Shown here: piece after piece, positions 1 through 11,968 of the stretch
How the letters are laid out: every line of letters begins with the position of its first letter
Position numbering within the stretch: position 1 is the first letter of the stretch
From: Pieris napi
Taxonomy: Eukaryota > Arthropoda > Insecta > Lepidoptera > Pieridae
Direction of reading: 5' to 3'
Assembly: GCF_905475465.1 (NCBI RefSeq)
Contig: NC_062242.1
Location: forward strand, 2,507,501-2,571,500
DNA: 64,000 nt
Made by a program: the position numbers and the translations under genes
The notes under the pieces: generated by a model
The model's database searches: none
Told to the model about the DNA's origin: nothing
What the model saw: the letters and a program-made list of their open reading frames with translations, nothing else

Positions 1-227
1 GCCGAGATTTAAAATATATCAATGTGTTAAAATGCACAATTAAATGATAGGAACGTGGTTGATGACTGAGGACATTATCGGAATCGACTCCGACGCCATT
101 ATGAGAGCGGAAGTCCGTTCATCAAGATTGTGGATCCGAGACGCCATTCCATTAAGGGCGTATATCAAAAAGATACATTTTTCAGTTAAAATCGAATTTT
201 CAATCTATTTAATATTTATATATGATA

Positions 228-445
228 CTAGAGGACCCGACAGATGTTGTCCTGCATGATATAGCGATTAGGATATTAAATAAAGTATGAAAGTACCGAT
301 TGCAGCGCCATCAGTCACCAGCCGGGCTGATTTGTGAATCTGAACCATTTAGGGCGCCACCCAAACGAATACAAAAAATCATTCAAATCGGTCCAGCCGT
401 TTAAGAGGAGTTCAGTGACGTACACGCGTACAATACAATTATATA
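228..445 (-). mobile_element. Helitron-like non-autonomous fragment
   Basis: On the minus strand the piece starts with TC after A and ends in CTAG before T, the A|TC...CTAG|T arrangement expected of Helitrons. The inner part (236-420) matches 24729-24860 closely. It codes for nothing. Related termini occur at 2745, 33983, 34674, 37080 and 39065. The family name is inferred from the termini alone. Confidence 0.5.
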
Positions 446-1167
446 TATATAAAGATTAATATTAGGCTATAGGATTTTCTCTACAGGATGTTCTTTTTTA
501 TGTATGTAATTAACTCTTGCACGTACGATAAAATTTTACGGCATACGTCGGCTACAAATGGCTAATCCTTTTGTCTTTTAAAATATTAATGATTAAAGAA
601 GCAATCTGACACCACTCATATAGATATATATATATATATACAGGTATCAAAATTAGATTTTAAGCAAAAGTTCTTGAACTAGCGTTAGAAAGTGTAGATC
701 TAACCCAACGGGGGAAATCAAGGAATTTCGGGCCAATAAATTGTTTTCGCTGATTTCCCGAGCGTAGGAAAATTGATTTGTGTTATAATCTTATATAAGC
801 TCTCAAGAAAACCAGAATATTTTAGATAACTGTATAGGCTGTATATTTTTGAATATTAGATTTTTATGTATTTTTTCCAATTTATAGCTTTTCAAGCTCT
901 GCGTTTCTATGGGTAAGACATGACGAAAGGATCTTTTTCAGTACAAAATTAAATGGCTAACTTTTCCTCTTTCCGTTTCTATCGTGGTGATTTCAATACT
1001 ACTTACTCCGCTGGCACAGCAACCAAAAGCGTATGTGTAAAAATGTAAATAATTACTGTTGACGTAATCACTAAGTAAGAAAGTCAAAGATCCCCTCCCC
1101 CTGCCCCTTATAAGTCTTACGTAATACTTGAACGGCCCCTCTCACTAGGTCCGTTGTGCGTAAAGTC

Positions 1168-1440
1168 CTAGCAAACAGCTCCTTCCAAAAGCACAGAAGG
1201 CTCTTCGCAGGCTTTACGGAGCGACCCTGCTCCGAGGATTTCTGAACGTTGTTTCGCCACAGCCTCGCATTCTAGGACTACGTGGGTGACTGATTCCTCT
1301 GCGCTGAAACAGCCTCACTTCACAGTATGTCGTATGACTAGTGGGACTTAAATTCGTGTGTGCGGTGATGTTAGTTATTTCGACAATGTATTTGCGTGTT
1401 GTTCCCACGAGAAGGTACGTGAGTGCTCCAATTTCACCAT
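1168..1440 (-). pseudogene. LINE reverse-transcriptase C-terminal remnant
   Basis: Read on the minus strand, this encodes the end of a non-LTR retrotransposon ORF2. A cysteine/histidine pattern typical of the C-terminal zinc region (residues like AEESVTHVVLEC) is followed by a charged tail and a stop at 1168-1170. The upstream part lies in another frame (GALTYLLVGTTRKY and following), so a frameshift separates the two. The clade is probably Jockey/R1-like. It is a 5'-truncated dead copy. Confidence 0.6.
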
Positions 1441-1537
1441 GCGTCCTGCTGATATTCTCTATCTTTCTACAAATCTTTAACTTATTTCATTATTATTAAT
1501 TTACCATTAATTACTGAAGATGTTATGTGGAACATGA

Positions 1538-1769
1538 TGTAATGGTTGCAGCTCCTAACAAACATTGTGTAAAACAAAAAACTTGGCGATTAAAAAAAAT
1601 GGCGGAGAGTTTATTGCCAGTTCTTCTCGTCCGTTTTACGCCCTTGACTTGAGAACTGGCAGTAAATTTAAAATAAGAAGCATTTAATATGTATTTCTTA
1701 CTTAATGTTTATACGTATACATTGTGTTACCCAAATGAATAATGGATTTTGAATTTGAATTTGAATTTT
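1538..1769 (+). repeat. LINE 3' tail ending in TTTGAA repeats
   Basis: It contains 'GGTTGCAG', 'CTTGGCGATT', an inverted CCAGTTCTTCTCG/GAACTGGCAG pair, and ends in repeated GAATTT units. The same tail recurs at 49550-49755 and, split by another insertion, at 61955-62280. The shared 3' end and ragged 5' ends fit target-primed LINE insertion. Confidence 0.6.
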
Positions 1770-2403
1770 AAAATGTAAGTATCAAGTAGCTACGAAGCAT
1801 TATAAAAGACGAAAATGCATTTTATTTTCCCTCCATCCAATTTTACCCTTTAAAGTCCCACAAGCAGTATCATAGACTGGCGGGCGACTTGCAAACACAT
1901 TTCCCGGAAACTATATTTGCAAATAGGTGCCATAGAAAAAGCTATTATAGCGTTGTACAGGTATCGCGGGGCCGTAAGTTAGACGCGTTGACGGCACAAT
2001 GCATACAGAGTAGCTGGCTCTAACCACTCTAAAACTGAATTCATTTCGCGAATCGAAACCTTTGTTTAGATGCGAGTAAAAAGCGCAAAGCCTGTGTATG
2101 TTACGACGATATTGTATTCTAAATTCAAACGACAAGAGGTATTCAATTCACTTCAATGCCTTGCAGTTGTACTTTAGTAACAGGTATTCTTAAAGTTAGC
2201 CTTTTTTCAACAATTTAGAAAAAAACTAATACATATGTACTTACCCGCATATAACACATAGCAAAATACTTAAAACGTGGATTAAAACTTTTAGTTAAAA
2301 GAATTCTTGAAATTAGTAACATCTACAATTTTCTATTTTCTATTTCTTTTCCTACATAGTAATAATAATAATTAAAAATTAACAAAAAGAAAATTATAAC
2401 AAA

Positions 2404-2512
2404 TTAAAAAAGTTTGGTACCTTCTGGCAGTGTACCTTTAACGCTGACAGCATTTCCTCGCTGTATTGCTATACTTATTCGTTGAGCGAGGAGAGCATCA
2501 GCTCACTGGGTC
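2404..2512 (-). pseudogene. LINE ORF C-terminal fragment
   Basis: The minus strand reads in frame through LLAQRISIAIQRGNAVSVKG to a stop at 2404-2406. The same protein end is found at 7180-7500 and 23930-24080 on the plus strand, each with stops. It is a 5'-truncated non-LTR retrotransposon. Of the three this copy has the best preserved frame, though only about 35 codons long. Confidence 0.6.
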
Positions 2513-2744
2513 ACTGTTACTATCTACCTTTATCTTTAATTAAATTATCTTTACCCTTATCTTTAACTCATATAGATTCGTGATTTATTACAATTATTAC
2601 ATAATTTTACGGCTAAAGTATTAAAAACCAAACGAAACCTAAGAACAAAACTAGAAACAATCTATCTTTACAATTTTGTTTTGTCGAAGTTTGGATGATT
2701 TTCGTACTATAACCAGAATCATTAGTAATAATCACCATACTTTA

Positions 2745-3170
2745 TCTATATATATAAAAATGAAACCCGTTTTCCGTTGTCACGACATAACATGAAAACG
2801 GCTTGACCGATTTGTCTGATCCTTTTTTTATAATATTCCTTGAAGTACGAGGATGGTTCTTACGCAGAAAAAAATTTAAAAAATTGAGTGAAAAAGTCTA
2901 AAAACAACACTTTTCTATATTCCCATACAAAATATTCGTAATAATATTTAAAGGCAATTTGAACTTTAATACCATATCATAAAGTTCAAGTGTTAGTGGT
3001 GGGGTTCCGGGAAGGCAAATTTTATTTTTTGACATAATGTATTTGTTGTATTATCAACTTTCTTTTTTTTATCTTACTAGCTAAACCGGTGTCCCGAATA
3101 GCAGGATAAGTATTTAAAAAAAAATAAAGAATCGACTGTGAGGCGGTACGATGTTCGCCAGGCCAGCTAG
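2745..3170 (+). mobile_element. Helitron-like non-autonomous element, copy 1
   Basis: The element is bounded as A|TC...CTAG|T, with a 5' end of TCTATATATATAAAAATGAA and a 3' end of GCCAGGCCAGCTAG. It is near-identical along its length to 33983-34422 in the gene's fourth intron. It has no coding capacity. Its size (426 bp), A/T target and CTRR end fit a non-autonomous Helitron. Confidence 0.65.
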
Positions 3171-3539
3171 TATGAAATAAAAATTTAGCGACATACACAA
3201 AACAAAAAGCAATCAACCACATCACACCGAAACACGAATTACATCACACAATAAAATGACCCTTTCCTTTGATAAATGTCCAACAGCAAAAATGTCATTT
3301 CCATCTTGGGTCCGCTATTAAAAGGTCTAATCTTATGAGAGCCTGGAAAAAGCGAACCTTTTGTTTTTATAAGTGATTGATCGCGGGGAACACAATTAAG
3401 ATGACCCAGATTGAGTGATCGAATGTGACAATGATTTGAATCTTGAAGAATGAATGCGGGTCTAGGCTTTATAAATTAGACCTAGTAATCTGTAATGAGT
3501 TCTATAGTTTCTTTAACAAACGTTTTTTGATAGTTTTTT

Positions 3540-3990
3540 GAAGTGAAACTTCTTTATCGGGGTTGGAAAAAAATTTAGTGTAACATTTTTTCGTTACGCG
3601 TCACATTTTTCCGTTACGCGCCATCTTTTGAAGTGAAACTTCTTTATCGACGTATGGGAGAAATTTTGTAGCAGGTTACGCGCCATGTTGCTTTTTGAAG
3701 TCAAACTTCTTTATCGGCGTTGGAAAAAATTTACACATAGTTATCACATTTTTCGGTTACGCGCCATCTTTTTCTTGTCCCTACCACGGTTGATCCGTTA
3801 GTAATAAGTTAAAATGAAATAATTGTATTTGTATTCATGTCTATGATAATAAAAGACTTTTGTTAAACTTTATCTAATTTTACTTTATTTAACCAATTTC
3901 TGTAAAGTTGCATATAGTAGATCATTTTTCGAAAAATAAGGTCATAAAGAAGTTTCACTTCTTACGTGTGTACACCTAGTACACGCACAC
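3540..3990. mobile_element. MITE with AAGAAGTNNNACTTCTT ends and tandem end units
   Basis: The left part repeats a roughly 90-bp unit three times (starts near 3540, 3632 and 3699), each opening with a GAAGTGAAACTTCTTTATCG-like motif followed by GTTACGCG. The right end is AAGAAGTTTCACTTCTTACG then a GTGTAC-rich tip. Related elements lie at 28010, 30230, 50902, 59719 and 61225. There is no coding capacity. Confidence 0.55.
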
Positions 3991-5239
3991 ATTTTTTATT
4001 ATGCGTGTAATGCATGCTGGTTACTATATTCTCCTACAGCGTATGAACGGGTATTATCAGCACACATACAAAAATACTTTGGTCTTGATTAAAAGGTACG
4101 ACCCTAGCATACACAATCCGTGAAGAGTCAAGAGAGTGAAGTTAACTTGTGTATAGCATATCACCTTTGTCCTTTGTTTATCTTGATGATGGAGAACACT
4201 AATGTGCTTATTAATCAGGACCATATAAATAAAAAAATAAATATACGTGTACACTACATATATTATATAACTTTTTTGCAAATAAAAATAATCCTTGTAC
4301 CAAAAGAAAATCCTCAAAAAAATAAACCTATAATCAAAATGATAACGTTTAATTAATTATTAATCAATAGTGTCAAGGTGGTTTTTCAGGTCACTTTTAT
4401 AGTATGTTGTAGACTTTTTTACTTTCTCTCTTATATATAAGGTTAAATAAAAGAAATAATAAATTTGAAGCTTTTAGAAGACTTTATAAGATATCTCTTA
4501 GTAACATAAATTTGTATATAAAATCTACAAATCAGATTTCCCCTTTATTCTTGAAATACTTTTATCTTGACGGATTACGATTATACGAGAAATATTCATA
4601 TTTCAAGTTAGATGACAACTGATTTGATACGAAGTTTTATTATTCCTAGATATTATTTCTTTGATGTTATGGTGTGGCCACGATAATATTATTTATCGTA
4701 CTTATATTGTAAAAATTTTCACTTCTCATATTGAGCGCTGAACCTAGTTTCATCTCTGAATATAAAAAAATTAGAAGCAATAATGATTCATTTACTTTAA
4801 TCTAATTAAAATATTGTTTCACAAGTTTTCCATAATCAATTAATTTTATTGGAATTTGTATACTAAACGTTACAAGTGATAAAAAAGTTGATTATTTAGA
4901 AATAGTACTAGTTTTATATTGTCGTTATACATGAAAATATTATATTTTTGTGAAAATAATGAAATGTTTCTCCATTTTTCTTCTAAGAGATGTTTCAGCA
5001 GGCTAAATTCGACTAGAGATAAAGAGTACGTTCTAGAATTGTTCGATAAGGAGATAGAATACCAGCTACTTAGTACTACTCCTGCCCAGAAAGTTCTCGA
5101 ATTTCGTTCGCGATTATTCCTAAGTTTTGAGTGAGATTCCGAGAGCTAAACAGCGAAGAGTCCAAAGTCCGAATATTGTGTATAGTGATCAAGTACTGTG
5201 AGAGATCTAAGTAAATAGTAACGGTTTTGGAGCAAAATA

Positions 5240-5422
5240 TTGACGGAATTGTACCCTAGAGACGGAAAACGAAGAAGAGACCGACAACGCAAAAGATGGG
5301 AGGACGAACTCAAATTAAGAGTTCAGGCTACAACAGATACAGGACAGAGAACAGTGGAAAGGGTTAGGTTAGAGGAGGCCTTTACCAAGAGGCACACCGA
5401 ACTTCGAGATATACTTCAGTGA
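5240..5422 (+). pseudogene. LINE ORF2 C-terminal remnant
   Basis: About 60 codons are open and end at TGA. The translation has the arginine-rich RQRKRWEDEL motif, then LEEAFTKRHTELRDIL, the pattern seen at the C-terminus of reverse-transcriptase ORFs of some insect LINEs. No reverse transcriptase core precedes it, so this is a 5'-truncated copy. A start codon here is not biologically meaningful. Confidence 0.55.
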
Positions 5423-5904
5423 AAATATATTAAAGATAACAGATCACAGAGTTTCGAAGCATAAAGGCTTTTTATTATTTTGACGGTTTTTAGTGTAATT
5501 TGTATAAAGTGTGATTAAATTCCTTGTTGATAAATTTAAAATAAACCCTTGAAGAGAAACCCACAAAAATAAAAATTTCTTAATAATATTTCTTTAGTTA
5601 TTAAACACAGTATGTTTAATTTTTACCTCTATTTTAGTGGCCTCAATTTAGGCTTACCATGAAGTGTGAAATCACTTAGGATTTATTTCTCTGATCAATT
5701 TCGTACAAGGTTGTAAAGATTCAATAAGAAAATTGCGCCCATTTTCAACATTACTCTTTTCATCCTTAGTTTTGTGTACAAGAATATTTTCATGTTAACC
5801 GAAGCTCAAATTCGATTAATTTAAATGCTTATAAGGAAAGATATTTTCAGTTTTATTCAACTAAATTAAACGTATATTGTGATATATTATTTATTTATTT
5901 GATC

Positions 5905-6163
5905 AGTGTTGGCCTAGTGGCTTCAGCGTGCGACTCTCATCCCTGTTGTAGGTTCGATACTCGGCTGTGCACCAATGGACTTTCTTTCTGTGTGCTTTTA
6001 ATATTCGCTCAAACGGTGAAGGAAAACCTCGTGAGAAAACCGGCTTGCCTTGGACCCAAAACGTTGACGCCGTGGGCACAGAAGCTAGATCACCTACTTG
6101 CATATTAGATTTACAAATGATCATGAAATAGATACATAAATCTAAGGCAGAAGCAACTGACAA
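5905..6163 (+). mobile_element. tRNA-derived SINE, copy 1
   Basis: The head carries RNA polymerase III-like boxes: A box at GGCCTAGTGGC and B box at GGTTCGATACT. A body with GAAGGAAAACCTCGTGAG and GATCACCTACTTGC follows. Related copies are at 14485, 29658, 50030, 53950 and 58075. The open frames crossing it are chance. Confidence 0.75.
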
Positions 6164-7179
6164 TTTATTATAACAAAAACATTATGACAATACAGTAGAA
6201 TGTAACGAGTCACTAGGTGGCGCCAGTATATAAAGTATCATTTTGATGGCAACATTAATTTTGAATTAAAATTTATTTTGCGTCAATTCTGGCTTAAAGT
6301 ATTTTTTTCCAGCGGGTTTTTATTTTAAAGACGAGTAAATATTTTTTTAATTTTGATGCCATATGTAACGGTTTCACTGAAAATTCTTTTACATTTTTTT
6401 ATGAAATTAAACAGCGCTTTAAGGCTTAATTGGTGCGAAAGTAATCGGATAATTTACAAACGACTCCATTACCGTGCAGCTCATTGAACATTTAAACTCA
6501 TCAAAGATGAACCCTCAATGTATATTTTACAGTTGTGGATATTTTTTATTTTATCAAGCAAAAAATGTCAGTAAACAATAGATATCAAATGTGTCATCAA
6601 GCATCTCACATATTGCACAAGGGACAGTCAATTGTCAAAAACATTATCTTTGTGTCATAAACTGACAAATGACAGCTGGGCCTGTTTCCGTCAAATGTCA
6701 ATACAGAGGTATTATGAATCCTGATATCCAGTTACCTAAAACGTAATAATTCAAAAAAGGAAGTAGAATGTTGGAAAATTACATCAACGTATTATTGAAA
6801 ATAATTATAAAGAATATTGATTTACTCAAAATAGTCGTTCCAAGAATGTGCTAAATTCTAGAAATGTAATTAATTTCGTTAATAAGTAAGCAGCCACAAG
6901 AATGTCAGCGCTGTTGACAAACCTTATGGTTTTATATTATGGTCTATATCAGCAAAGTAATTTAAAAAATTACAAATTACTTTTTTAAATTTTAATTTTA
7001 AATGACTATTTGATCCCTTGGAGGATGGGATTGGGCGGTGATATGGGATGCTACTTGTGCGAACACGTTAGCCCCGTGTCGCCTCCATCGGACTAGCATA
7101 AAAGCTGACGCAGAGCAGGCGGAAAACCATAAACTGCTCAAATATAAGTCTTTCCTGCAACTTTGTAGTAGAGACTCTT

Positions 7180-7500
7180 GGGCCGTGGGGCGCACAGGCG
7201 CTAATTAAAGACTTAAGTTGTCGCCTGGTAGAGTACCAGTGAGCCGAGAGCAGCCTTGCGATTCTGTAACTCATTCGCGCTCAAATCAGCCGTGAAGTTG
7301 TCATTTTACGATTTGGCATTCTGATAAGGATAAGCTTGTAGTTTATTGTCATCGGTCGTTTGAGCGCGACCGCCGCTGCGAAAACCGCTATGCTAGTTCG
7401 AAAAGTGAGTTACACAATCGCAAGGCTGGTGCTTTCCTCGCTCAACGAATGAGTATCGCAAAACAGTGAAGAAATGATCCCAGCATTAAAGGTATACCAG
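7180..7500 (+). pseudogene. LINE C-terminal fragment split by a MITE
   Basis: The flanks encode the same protein end as 23930-24080 (ALIKDL...RLV, then AGAFLAQR.SIA). The coding is broken by stops and by the palindromic element at 7253-7426. Removing that insert restores an alignment with the uninterrupted paralogue near 24010. Confidence 0.6.
7253..7426. mobile_element. Fold-back MITE GCCTTGCG...CGCAAGGC
   Basis: The inverted ends read GCCTTGCGATTCTGTAACTC and its complement with few changes; the interior includes GATTTGGCATTCTGATAAGG. The homologue at 49178-49420 has much longer and cleaner arms. This copy has lost part of one arm. Inserted into LINE debris. Confidence 0.65.
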
Positions 7501-8229
7501 GTTAATTTTATTTATCAATTTTTAATTATTATTATTGCTAGGTAGGTTTAAATAATTACTATACTTGATATTTTAAAATATTATATTTGTTTAAACTAAA
7601 GCTTATTATGCAAGGATTTTTTTTAAATTAATAATACTCTACTGCCCTGTCATTGGGTCCAGGGACTTTTTCTATCTTACAATTATTTCCAAAAACAAGA
7701 TACATTTACATTTACAATACACTAGTTCACGAATGGCGTGTAAGGCGACTCGCGAAATACACGAAATACAGTAATGCAACTAACCGCATCATACATACGT
7801 GTAGATTAGAAAATTGAGCTTTCGTCTTTACTAGCCTTTTAACTAAAATTATACATATACGACTATATATTTTAATGGTAGATATACCGGACAGCGAAAG
7901 CAGTTAAAAAAGCATTATGAGAAGTAGAAAACAATAACAATGGCTCAATGCTCGACTGTTTGTTCCTTTCATGATATAAAAAATATTTATGTACGATTAT
8001 AAATTTGCTTCACAAAAACCGAAACCCATATCATAAAAATAGAACAAAGAAAGTATTTAAATATTGTGATATCCGCAATGAAAGGACTAATACAATTTCG
8101 GATAAGCCATTTTAATTTGAATTTTTCCCACAAACAATCCTGTAAACGATATTGAAATGCTTTATTGCGGTCCTTTTTTGAATACAACTGAAAGAAATTG
8201 TTGTTTGAAATTTAATAACCCTGTATTGA

Positions 8230-8620
8230 TCTGCTTCATTTATACACGCTTTATATTAGCTTCACCTGTATGTATGTATGTAACCGACTCCTTCGGACAG
8301 ATTTAATTCAAACTTTGCGCACCTGTCAAAGATCGATGACAATGCAATAATCCGAAAAAAAATAAAAAAAATTTAACTAAAAAATAAATAATAGTTTAAA
8401 AAAACTATTATTGGGCGCTCTGTGCCATATTTTTCGTCTATCGAGCAACCCACGCTTTTTCACAATAATATCAGTATTTTTTGTTCATTACCATTTTCAG
8501 CCTAAATTAGGAATTATTTTTCACTTTTTAGTTTGATGTGCGTGTAAAAGCGTGTTTTTTTAGTTTTTTTAAACTATTATTTATTTTATAGCCATGGACA
8601 TTAAAAGTTGGAGGGCTCGC
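8230..8620 (-). repeat. Dispersed repeat, inverted partner of 15225-15610
   Basis: It carries the microsatellite-like TGTATGTATGTATG, then ACCGACTCCTTCGGAC, GCGCACCTGTCAAAGATCGATGACAATGC, a 41-bp core (8413-8453) and a TTTTTCACTTTTTAGTTTGATG arm. All blocks match 15225-15610 in inverse order, except the core, which has the same plus-strand direction in both. Non-coding; family not recognised. Confidence 0.55.
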
Positions 8621-9054
8621 GGGTGCGGTGCCGGACCTTTAAAAATAGTAACATTGGTTCAGGGTGTTTGTAACTATACAAAACTGTTGTTTTGAGGTTT
8701 GAGTTTGTTAAGTATTTCTCTCAGACTAAGGCATGTGTTCGCCTTTTTACTCTTAATTTTTTACATTAAGAAACTGGCCAGCTTTTTTTGCTTCAACGGG
8801 TTAATCTTAGGAGATTTTTGGTGTTTGCGTTGGAGTTGGTTCACATTATACTACGAACAATGAGCGCAGGTGAACACCGTGTACAATTAGTCCTATGCAA
8901 TTAAGCTAGCCGTTAACGTGATCGACCATAAAGGATAAATGTTTGTAAAAACATGAAACACGTAATATTATTTATTTTGAAGAAAACGTTCGCTTAAAGT
9001 TTCAATGTCTAAGTGGATATAATAAAAACAAAAAAGTGTGCCATTTACATGTAG

Positions 9055-9580
9055 TGGAAGTGAAACCTTCAAAAATTTTGGTTTCAAGAGAAAGAGACGA
9101 ATATCATTTTAATTTTTAAGTTTAATATCAATTATTTATTAAAACTACAATGATTAAAAAAGTTTTTATAATTAAATAATATGTAAATTAGACTTTTTTT
9201 CACTACCTAAATGTACATTTTTCTTTAAATTAACTTTTTATTACAATTTTAAATTTTAATACTTAAGTTAAGGTGTAGTAAGAAATTTTCACTTCAAAAA
9301 GTTTCTATCATTGACGATATGTAAATAAAATTGATAAATTTCATCCAATTTTATAATTGAATTAAATTTATCTCTTTTTATTTTTTTTGCACATTTTTGT
9401 TTTTTTTATTTCAGAAAAATTACACTATCAAATACACACTAATTTAAAGTTTATATACTGTATCTCATTTTCTCCCACCTTAAATCTTATGAATTTATGT
9501 GTCTGTCTCTTTTTACTTTCGCTTTTTCGTTTCATCGACTTTCAAATCACAACGATGCTCTAAAAGTTTTCACTTCAATT
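9055..9580. repeat. Possible degraded MITE with GAAGTGAAACC end
   Basis: The left side has GAAGTGAAACCTTC and AGAGAAAGAGACG; the right side has TGTCTGTCTCTTTTTACTTTCGC and AGTTTTCACTTCAATT in inverse sense. The resemblance to the AAGTGAAACTTC family is partial and the middle is plain AT-rich DNA. Boundaries are approximate. Confidence 0.3.
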
Positions 9581-10149
9581 AATTTATAAAATACGTAATT
9601 CCATATCATGAAACCTGAAGTGATCAATTCTAGGTCTACAAAGTATTTGATTTTGCATTTCAATGTTTGTAAAAGTGTAAAAACATGACGTGTAAAACAT
9701 AATAATCTCGACAAACTTTATTCTTTACTTTAATTGTTATAAACAAGGTCACTTTTGAAATGTACATAATGATCGAAGTCGGTCTAGTGTTCCTTAATTA
9801 ACTCCTAATTAAGGAAGTATGATGCGAACAGTTTGCTTTATGCCTAGAACTTCCTTTTACAAACTTCCGACTTGCAGTCTTAGAAGCTACTAGCTAGAAT
9901 ACTTTTGTGCACAGAATAATAATTTGCTGGCATCAAAATTTTATTTTCTGGATTGACAAAATTAATAAATTATTATTTATATTAAAATAAAAAATAATAA
10001 TTATTAAACTAAACAATTTTTGTTACCTGAAGATCACGGTCACGGTAAAGTGTATGCAGGTGCAAAATATTTCTAATTATTGTTTTTGTTACTAACTTAT
10101 CTGCATGTTTATTTCTAGCTTTTCTTTGAATGAGAATGTAACAAATTTA

Positions 10150-10290
10150 ATAAACCTTTAAGAAAAGAGCGTACCAATTATTAAAACACCGGCAACGCAC
10201 TCGCGAGCTTCCTCTCATTGAGAGTGTCCATTGGCGGCGATATCAATTAACATCAGATGAGCCTCTTGCCCGTTTGCCCCCTGTTCTATA
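10150..10290 (+). repeat. LINE 3' end fragment (CGGCAACGCACTCGCGAG family)
   Basis: It contains AAAGAGCGTACCAATT, then CCGGCAACGCACTCGCGAGC, GTGTCCATTGGCGGCG and a terminal GCCTCTTGCCCGTTTGCCCC. The same 3' end recurs at 19557, 22600-22995, 30672, 33363, 62130 and 63140. The longest copy, in intron 1, shows it is the end of a LINE ORF. Confidence 0.6.
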
Positions 10291-10586
10291 AAAAAACCAA
10301 TAAGACAACACACAAGAAAAAAGAAAGAAAGAAACTAGAACCGATGTTTGGCTCGGTTAGGCACGGATGGCGTGCACAAACATTATGCTTATATAAAATT
10401 AATAGGTTTATATAAAGTATTGCAAAGGAACGTAAGGAGAAGTAAAAAATGCCTATAATCAAATGGGTGATCCGAAAAAATAACAAGTTCAGGCCCTGCT
10501 ATAGATCATTATTTAAACCTCAATTGTCCTGTAGGAATATGTAAAGCATTAATTTCGCAGATAGAAGAATGTATAAACATGAATCC

Positions 10587-10660
10587 AGAGGGGTTTGAAC
10601 GGACAACCTTAGGGTGAGACAGGCCCCTAGATACTATGCTAACTGCTACTAAGAATAGCC
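10587..10660 (-). repeat. Possible tRNA-like SINE head
   Basis: On the minus strand TTAGCATAGT and CCGTTCAAACCCC are arranged like the A and B boxes of a tRNA-derived sequence. No second copy in the window supports it, and no mature tRNA cloverleaf is evident. Confidence 0.25.
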
Positions 10661-11489
10661 AACTCCGCAAAAGGATTATAAGAATCGAATTACAGTAAAG
10701 CCTCTTAATATGAATTTATTATAAGCTCTAAATGACCTATTTATGTACATGTCAAGTCAAGTAAAAATTCTAACCCAATAACTTAATCCAATAAATTTTC
10801 ACGCACTAATAAATTCGATTCCTTAGATAATTAAATTAGTGACTTATTCTATTTATTTTGGTTTGAAAGCAGTTGCATTTTGTTTAACTTTTTTTTATCA
10901 TTAATTTTTAAGTGATATTTGCATCTTCCGGTCTCGCCTATAATTTTTGTGTTTGTGATTATGGTCGATTTTAATCTAGATAATGATTAAATCCATGTTT
11001 TTTTTTGGTTCAAGTCAAAAATAAATTTAAACTAAAGATGATACAATTTCCTTCCCTCGTTCAGGGCTTGGTTCTATTAATAACAAAGTGAAATAATTTT
11101 AAATCATAACAAATTAATTCCCTTATAATACTAGGATTATATATGTCATTTTATTTTCCATAAAATTTTAACCATAATGTTTATCACATATTGTTGTCAA
11201 CACTCCCTTATCTTAATAACTTATAAAGTAATAGTTGTCGTTTATATATTTAAAATTCTATATCTGTCAATAAATTGATTTAAAAAGATGTGTATATAAA
11301 ATTACAAGTAATAACATTCGTAATGTGAATGTATCTGTAAATTTGACCTATAAACAAAAGCAAAATAAACAAAATAATTAATTTTAAACAACATCAACTA
11401 GGAGTAGATATTCGGAGTAGAATTTTTCGTGGAACTCGGGAACTCGTCGTTACGCTTCTGTTACAGGCGACGGTTACAGAGTTTTAAGT

Positions 11490-11525
11490 TCAGTCTCCTT
11501 GTGTCGTTCGCAGCGAACAGACGTG
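11490..11525 (+). promoter_or_regulatory. Candidate Inr + DPE core promoter
   Basis: TCAGTC at 11490-11495 matches the insect initiator. Counting its A (11492) as +1, AGACGTG begins exactly at +28 (11519), the textbook position and sequence of a downstream promoter element. No TATA box is evident at the usual distance, as is common for Inr/DPE promoters. The surroundings are more GC-rich than the neighbourhood. It points toward the gene whose coding exons begin at 22284. Some insect LINEs use similar internal promoters, but I see no LINE sequence here. Confidence 0.5.
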
Positions 11526-11601
11526 CGTTATAAATAAAGATTTCACGTACATTCTGTGGGAGTGAAGTGCTTGTGTTTCGGATTATTAATTAAGTGAGTT
11601 T
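11492..11601 (+). other. Candidate non-coding first exon
   Basis: From the predicted start site the sequence runs to two good splice donors, GTGAGT at 11594 and GTAAGT at 11602. It contains no long open frame. Joining it to the acceptor TTTGTTTCAG at 22181-22183 would give a 5' UTR for the gene and a first intron of about 10.6 kb. The link is inferred. Confidence 0.4.
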
Positions 11602-11968
11602 GTAAGTATCAATGTTTGTGAAAGTAAAATAACTTTGGAGTTTTTGGTTACTGCTATTTTGGTATCGAAGTTAGACAAAGTACAATATTAAACTTTTCAC
11701 ATACATTTGCATAATTTAAACTTTTTATTGTTTTGGTAATAAAAATATAATAAAACAGTTATTTTATATGCATTAATAGAAAAGATTTTTCTTGTTTTAC
11801 GTGTAGATTTTATCTTTATTATATAATTAATAATTAATTTTTGACTTAAGTTATTGGTTTAATTGAAATTCAATCCTGAAACAATAAGGTCAAATAAATG
11901 GGAAAGATTTGTCCTTTGAAATGATACTACTAAATTTCTTTGTATACATAAAATATGCTAACCTTATA

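Larger units (their letters stand above)
1..11491. other. Upstream intergenic region, no host gene seen
   Basis: No host exon is supported here. The region holds the Helitron-like, LINE, SINE and MITE pieces listed separately. Stretches in which I see nothing beyond AT-rich DNA are about 446-1167 (with a short TA run near 622-641), 1770-2403, 3172-3539, 3991-5239, 5423-5904, 6164-7179, 7501-8229, 8620-9054, 9580-10150, 10290-10586 and 10660-11400. Confidence 0.6.
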
